NCBI RefSeq assembly: GCF_017349295.1
Contig: NZ_JAFMPK010000049.1
Coordinates: forward strand, 39,633 to 103,632
Length of the DNA: 64,000 nt
Source: Myceligenerans salitolerans
GTDB lineage: Bacteria; Actinomycetota; Actinomycetes; Actinomycetales; Cellulomonadaceae
Reading direction: 5' to 3'
A model generated the notes under the pieces. That model made no database searches and was not told the origin of the DNA. It saw only the letters and a program-made list of their open reading frames with translations. Made by a program: the position numbers and the translations under genes. Shown piece after piece: positions 60,940 through 64,000 of this stretch. How positions within the stretch are numbered: position 1 is the first letter of the stretch; the number at the start of each line of letters is the position of its first letter.

Positions 60940-62805
60940 GTGCGAATCAGAAACCTTATGGCCCCGGCAGTCGCGATAGTGCTCGCCGCGGTCGCCTCCG
61001 TCCCGTGGGTCACTGCCCCGAGCAGCGCGGAGCAGGCGGAGGCCGCCGAGAGCGTGAGCTTCGAGCGGTACGAACTGCCCGGCCCCGCGAGCAACCAGGA
61101 GATGCGTCCCGTCCAACCCGAACTGCAGTCCATCCAGCCGTGGATCTCCGCCGTCGGCGCGTCGATCGGTGCGATGGACCTGCGCGACCAGGGCCATTCG
61201 GGTGACGCCTGCAGCACTGACCCGCGTGACGACCAGGTGCGGATCTTCCCGGTGCCGGGAAGCACCGGTGAGCCGTTCACCCCCTTCACCTTGCATCCTC
61301 GTGGCCTCCGCTACGACGCGACGATGGCGCCCATCGGCTGTGTGCCGACCGACCTGAACCAGGACGGGTACCAGGACGTCCTGGTCTACTACTGGGGCCG
61401 GAGCCCGGTCCTGTTCATGAACACGGGCGACGCCGACACGCCCTCGGCGCGGATGTTCGAACCGGTCGAGCTCGTCGAGCCGATGCAGGTGTGGAACTCC
61501 ACCGCGCTGAACGTCGCGGACGTGGACGGCGACGGGAACCTCGACCTGATGGTCGGGAACTACTTCCCCGACGGCGCCCGCGTCCTCGACCCGTCCGTGG
61601 ACAACGATCCGCGCATGGAGATGCAGCACTCCATGGGCAAGGCCCGCAACGCCGGCGCCAACCGGCTCTTCCTCGGTTCGCCGACGACGTCACCGGGCGA
61701 GGTCCCGGAATTCACCGACGTCAGCGAGCGGATCCCCGAGGAGTCCGCGAACTCCTGGACGTTGGCCATCGGTTTCCAGGACCTCACCGCCGACGGGCTG
61801 GCCGACGCGTACGTCGCCAACGACTTCGGCCCCGACCAGCTTCTGGTCAACTCCTCCACGCCGGGCGACGTGCGCCTCGACGTGGTGCGGGGCACCCGGA
61901 ACCTGTACGACCCGCGCTCCACGGTGCTGGGGCACGACTCGTTCAAGGGGATGGGGGTGGCCTACTCGTACGAGGCCGGCCAGGAGCTTCCCCGCATCTT
62001 CGTCAGCAACATCACCTCTCCGTGGGCCCTGCAGGAGTCGAACTTCGCGTTCTACCCCGACGGGACCCCCGAGGATCTCGCCGAGGGTCGCGTCCCCTAC
62101 AAGGAGCAGTCGGCGGAGCTCGGCCTGGCTCACAGCGGGTGGTCCTGGGACGTCAAGGCCGTCGACCTGTTCAACGAGGGGCAGGACACCCTCATCCAGG
62201 CGACCGGCTTCATCAAGGGCGAACGCGACCTGTGGCCGCGACTCCAGGAGACGGCGATGGGCAACGACCTCATCCTGAGCCATCCGGAGGTGTGGTTGCG
62301 GATCGAGCCCGGTGACGACCTGTCCGGCCACGAGGAGGACCGGATGTGGCGCGAGACGGCCGGCGGGAAGTTCTCGGACGTCGGGGCCGCCGCCGGCTTC
62401 GAGACCGAGGTGTCTCGCGGGTTCGCGCCGGCGGACGTCGACGGCGACGGCAGGTACGACTTCTCGGTCGCCCGCCAGTGGGAGGACAGCCATGTCTACC
62501 TGAACCGCAGCGAGGCCGGCCCCTCGGCCACGTTGCGGGTGGTTCGTCCGACGGCGGACGGCGGCACCACACCACTGGTGGGTGCCACGGTGACACTCCG
62601 CGACGAGGACGGCTACTCACGCATCGCCCAGATCTACCCTGCCAACGGTCACTCGGGGGTCGGGGACACCAACGTCCACTTCGGCCTCCCGGCCGAGATC
62701 GCCGACGAGCCCCTGACCGCTGAAGTCACCTGGATCGACGACGACGGACTGCAGCGTCAGTCGTTCGAGGTCGGCCAGGGCTACCAGACCCTGGAGGTAC
62801 GATGA
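60940..62805 (+). CDS. unbV: UnbV: enediyne FG-GAP/ASPIC protein
   Basis: Secreted or membrane-anchored protein of 621 residues, of the UnbV family conserved in enediyne clusters. An N-terminal signal-like segment (LMAPAVAIVLAAVASVPW) is followed by FG-GAP/VCBS calcium-type repeats: DLNQDGYQD at 138-146, DVDGDGNLD at 194-202, DLTADGLAD and DVDGDGRYDF later. The ASPIC/UnbV domain lies at the C-terminus (about 530-620). Location suggests an extracytoplasmic role in core maturation or export; function is unproved. It overlaps UnbU by ATGA. Confidence 0.9.
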   Translation: MRIRNLMAPAVAIVLAAVASVPWVTAPSSAEQAEAAESVSFERYELPGPASNQEMRPVQPELQSIQPWISAVGASIGAMDLRDQGHSGDACSTDPRDDQVRIFPVPGSTGEPFTPFTLHPRGLRYDATMAPIGCVPTDLNQDGYQDVLVYYWGRSPVLFMNTGDADTPSARMFEPVELVEPMQVWNSTALNVADVDGDGNLDLMVGNYFPDGARVLDPSVDNDPRMEMQHSMGKARNAGANRLFLGSPTTSPGEVPEFTDVSERIPEESANSWTLAIGFQDLTADGLADAYVANDFGPDQLLVNSSTPGDVRLDVVRGTRNLYDPRSTVLGHDSFKGMGVAYSYEAGQELPRIFVSNITSPWALQESNFAFYPDGTPEDLAEGRVPYKEQSAELGLAHSGWSWDVKAVDLFNEGQDTLIQATGFIKGERDLWPRLQETAMGNDLILSHPEVWLRIEPGDDLSGHEEDRMWRETAGGKFSDVGAAAGFETEVSRGFAPADVDGDGRYDFSVARQWEDSHVYLNRSEAGPSATLRVVRPTADGGTTPLVGATVTLRDEDGYSRIAQIYPANGHSGVGDTNVHFGLPAEIADEPLTAEVTWIDDDGLQRQSFEVGQGYQTLEVR

Positions 62806-63776
62806 CGACCCTCGAGCAGCACGCCGACCTCACACGTTCCGCCGCCGAGGCGGGGCACCCGCCGGACACGGCCGCGCCGAAGCCGGCCAAGACCCCCGAG
62901 GAGAAGCGCCGGACAGCACTCCTGCGGTTCGCCATCTCCATCACCGTCCTCAACGTCGTGGGTCACCTCCTGCTCGGGTTCGAGCAGGCGCCGATGGTGC
63001 CGGTGATCGCCGTCCTGGTGGCGTACGGCACGTCGATCGCCCTGGAGGCGCTCGACGCCCGCATGCAGGACCGTCCGGCGGAGTTCGCGGGCGGAGGGCG
63101 GGAGATGTTCTACTTCCTGCTCCCGGCTCACATCGCGGCGCTGGCCTGCTCCATGCTGATCTACGCGGACAACACCGGGCCCTACGTCTTCGCCGTGGTC
63201 GTGGCGGTGGGCTCCAAGTACGTCTTCCGCGTGCGAAGCAGGGGACGGCTGCGGCACTTCCTCAACCCCTCCAACTTCGGGATCGCGGTCACCCTCCTGC
63301 TCATGTCCGAGGTGGGGTTCGTCCCCCCGTACATGTTCCTGAACAACACCGACCAGGCGATCGACGTCCTCATCCCGCTGATCGTCCTGACCGCCGGAAC
63401 GATGCTCAACGTCGGCCTCACCGGCAAGATGCCGCTCATCCTCGCCTGGGTCGGGGGGTATGTGCTCCAGGCAGTCCTGAGGTGGCTGTTCTTCGACGAC
63501 GTGCTGCTGTCCGCGCTGGGCATGATGACCGGCGTCGCCTTCGTCCTCTACACCAACTACATGATCACCGACCCGGGCACGACGCCCTGGAAGCCACGCA
63601 GCCAGGTGGCCTTCGGACTGGGCGTGGCCATGGTCTACGGGGTGCTGATCGTCGTCGAGGTGTCGTACGCGATCTTCTTCGCGCTCACCATCGTCTGCGC
63701 CGTCCGGGGCTGCTGGCTCCTCCTGGCGGACATCCGCGACAACCGCCTGCGCAACGCTCCGGCAGTGGAGGCGTGA
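62802..63776 (+). CDS. unbU: UnbU: enediyne membrane protein
   Basis: Polytopic membrane protein of 324 residues matching UnbU of enediyne clusters, a family related to RnfD/NqrB-type membrane proteins. Seven or more hydrophobic helices lie between about 45 and 315; characteristic is GRLRHFLNPSNFGIAVTLLL and NYMITDPGTTPWKPRSQ, the latter resembling the flavin-linked Thr region of NqrB/RnfD. So it may carry a covalent flavin, which is inference. It starts within the UnbV stop and is followed by the second DUF1702 gene one base after its own stop. Confidence 0.9.
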   Translation: MTTLEQHADLTRSAAEAGHPPDTAAPKPAKTPEEKRRTALLRFAISITVLNVVGHLLLGFEQAPMVPVIAVLVAYGTSIALEALDARMQDRPAEFAGGGREMFYFLLPAHIAALACSMLIYADNTGPYVFAVVVAVGSKYVFRVRSRGRLRHFLNPSNFGIAVTLLLMSEVGFVPPYMFLNNTDQAIDVLIPLIVLTAGTMLNVGLTGKMPLILAWVGGYVLQAVLRWLFFDDVLLSALGMMTGVAFVLYTNYMITDPGTTPWKPRSQVAFGLGVAMVYGVLIVVEVSYAIFFALTIVCAVRGCWLLLADIRDNRLRNAPAVEA

Positions 63777-63777
63777 G

Positions 63778-64000
63778 ATGGCCACGACCGTGAATGCTCT
63801 CCAGCGCCTGCGGGCCGCCCTGCTGACACCGGACCTCCGGGAGGTCGACCCCGCCCGGCGCGGGTTCTACGGATGGGAGTCCGGCGACGGCATCGTCCGG
63901 CCGGTCGGTGAAGCGTTCCTCCGGGGGTACCGGATCGGGATGGAACGGCCCGGCGCGCTGGAGGTGATGCGCACGCTCCAGGAGGTTCCCGTCGGCATGC
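63778..64000 (+). CDS. unbL: DUF1702 (UnbL-type) protein, second copy, cut by window end
   Basis: The frame is open from ATG 63778 to the window end (74 codons). The N-terminus, with LTPDLREVDPARRGFYG, is the usual DUF1702/UnbL start, and the order UnbV-UnbU-UnbL is as in other enediyne clusters. It differs from the copy at 50384, whose N-terminus has MFGRMGRLALSGVLAPDIDTV, so this is a divergent paralogue rather than a recent duplicate. The C-terminal part is not visible. Confidence 0.85.
   Translation, partial: MATTVNALQRLRAALLTPDLREVDPARRGFYGWESGDGIVRPVGEAFLRGYRIGMERPGALEVMRTLQEVPVGM

Overview
The window comes from a high-GC actinomycete: G/C third positions throughout, GTG starts, Streptomyces-type SARP, ClgR/PopR and MbtI-like proteins, and tight ATGA/GTGA gene overlaps. 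The genus cannot be read from the sequence. About 90% of the window is a biosynthetic gene cluster for an enediyne, most likely of the nine-membered class. The diagnostic genes are an iterative enediyne polyketide synthase (PKSE, 44775-50252), its thioesterase TEBC (44341-44775), UnbV (60940-62805), UnbU (62802-63776) and two DUF1702/UnbL proteins (50384-51340 and 63778 to the window end). Nine-membered-type companions are a SgcJ-like protein, an SgcF-like epoxide hydrolase, an SgcE6-like flavin reductase and a GMC oxidoreductase. The right end of the cluster runs off the window.

Layout. 1-6650 is the flank: end of an ABC permease, an RND transporter, a small ORF, an ArsR-type regulator, and a clpP gene with two PopR-type operators and a PopR/ClgR-like regulator. 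6788-11715 holds a large SARP and a DHA2 exporter, the probable left edge of the cluster. 11809-20283 holds oxygenases (P450, FAD monooxygenase, group D flavin monooxygenase), a SgcJ homologue, a UvrA-like protein, a GyrI-like protein and a glycosyltransferase. 20403-27503 holds a BtrH-like acyltransferase, a free PCP, a free C domain, an Eis-like acetyltransferase, a salicylate synthase, an aryl-AMP ligase and a small HhH protein. 27531-35584 is one operon running from an adenylation-aminomutase fusion through deoxysugar genes to the epoxide hydrolase. 35922-43741 holds an AraC-type regulator, an FMN alpha-hydroxyacid oxidase, a KSIII-like pair, DUF2505, the GMC oxidoreductase with DUF5987, and a TIGR03084/membrane pair. 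43803-54901 is the PKS block and the DUF1702/PPTase/LuxR/methyltransferase/ACP/hydrolase operon. 55067-64000 holds a GT2, a UDP-sugar dehydrogenase, a LuxR regulator, an acyl-AMP ligase and the UnbV-UnbU-UnbL operon.

Inferred logic: PKSE and TEBC make the polyene precursor, and the Unb proteins and oxidoreductases turn it into the epoxidised core. The epoxide hydrolase opens the epoxide to a diol. Tyrosine (or an analogue) is isomerised to a beta-amino acid and activated by one fused polypeptide, loaded on the free PCP and attached to the core. A deoxy-aminosugar is added by the glycosyltransferase. A salicyl-type acid is made from chorismate, activated, and probably transferred by the BtrH-like enzyme.

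The most unusual points are the A-domain/MIO-aminomutase fusion, the free C domain without the HH of HHxxxDG, the PKSE whose terminal PPTase domain looks eroded next to a free Sfp-type PPTase, the duplicated DUF1702 genes, and the KSIII-like heterodimer. Five convergent gene pairs are separated by inverted repeats that look like terminators: four are strong hairpins and one (27505-27530) is weak.
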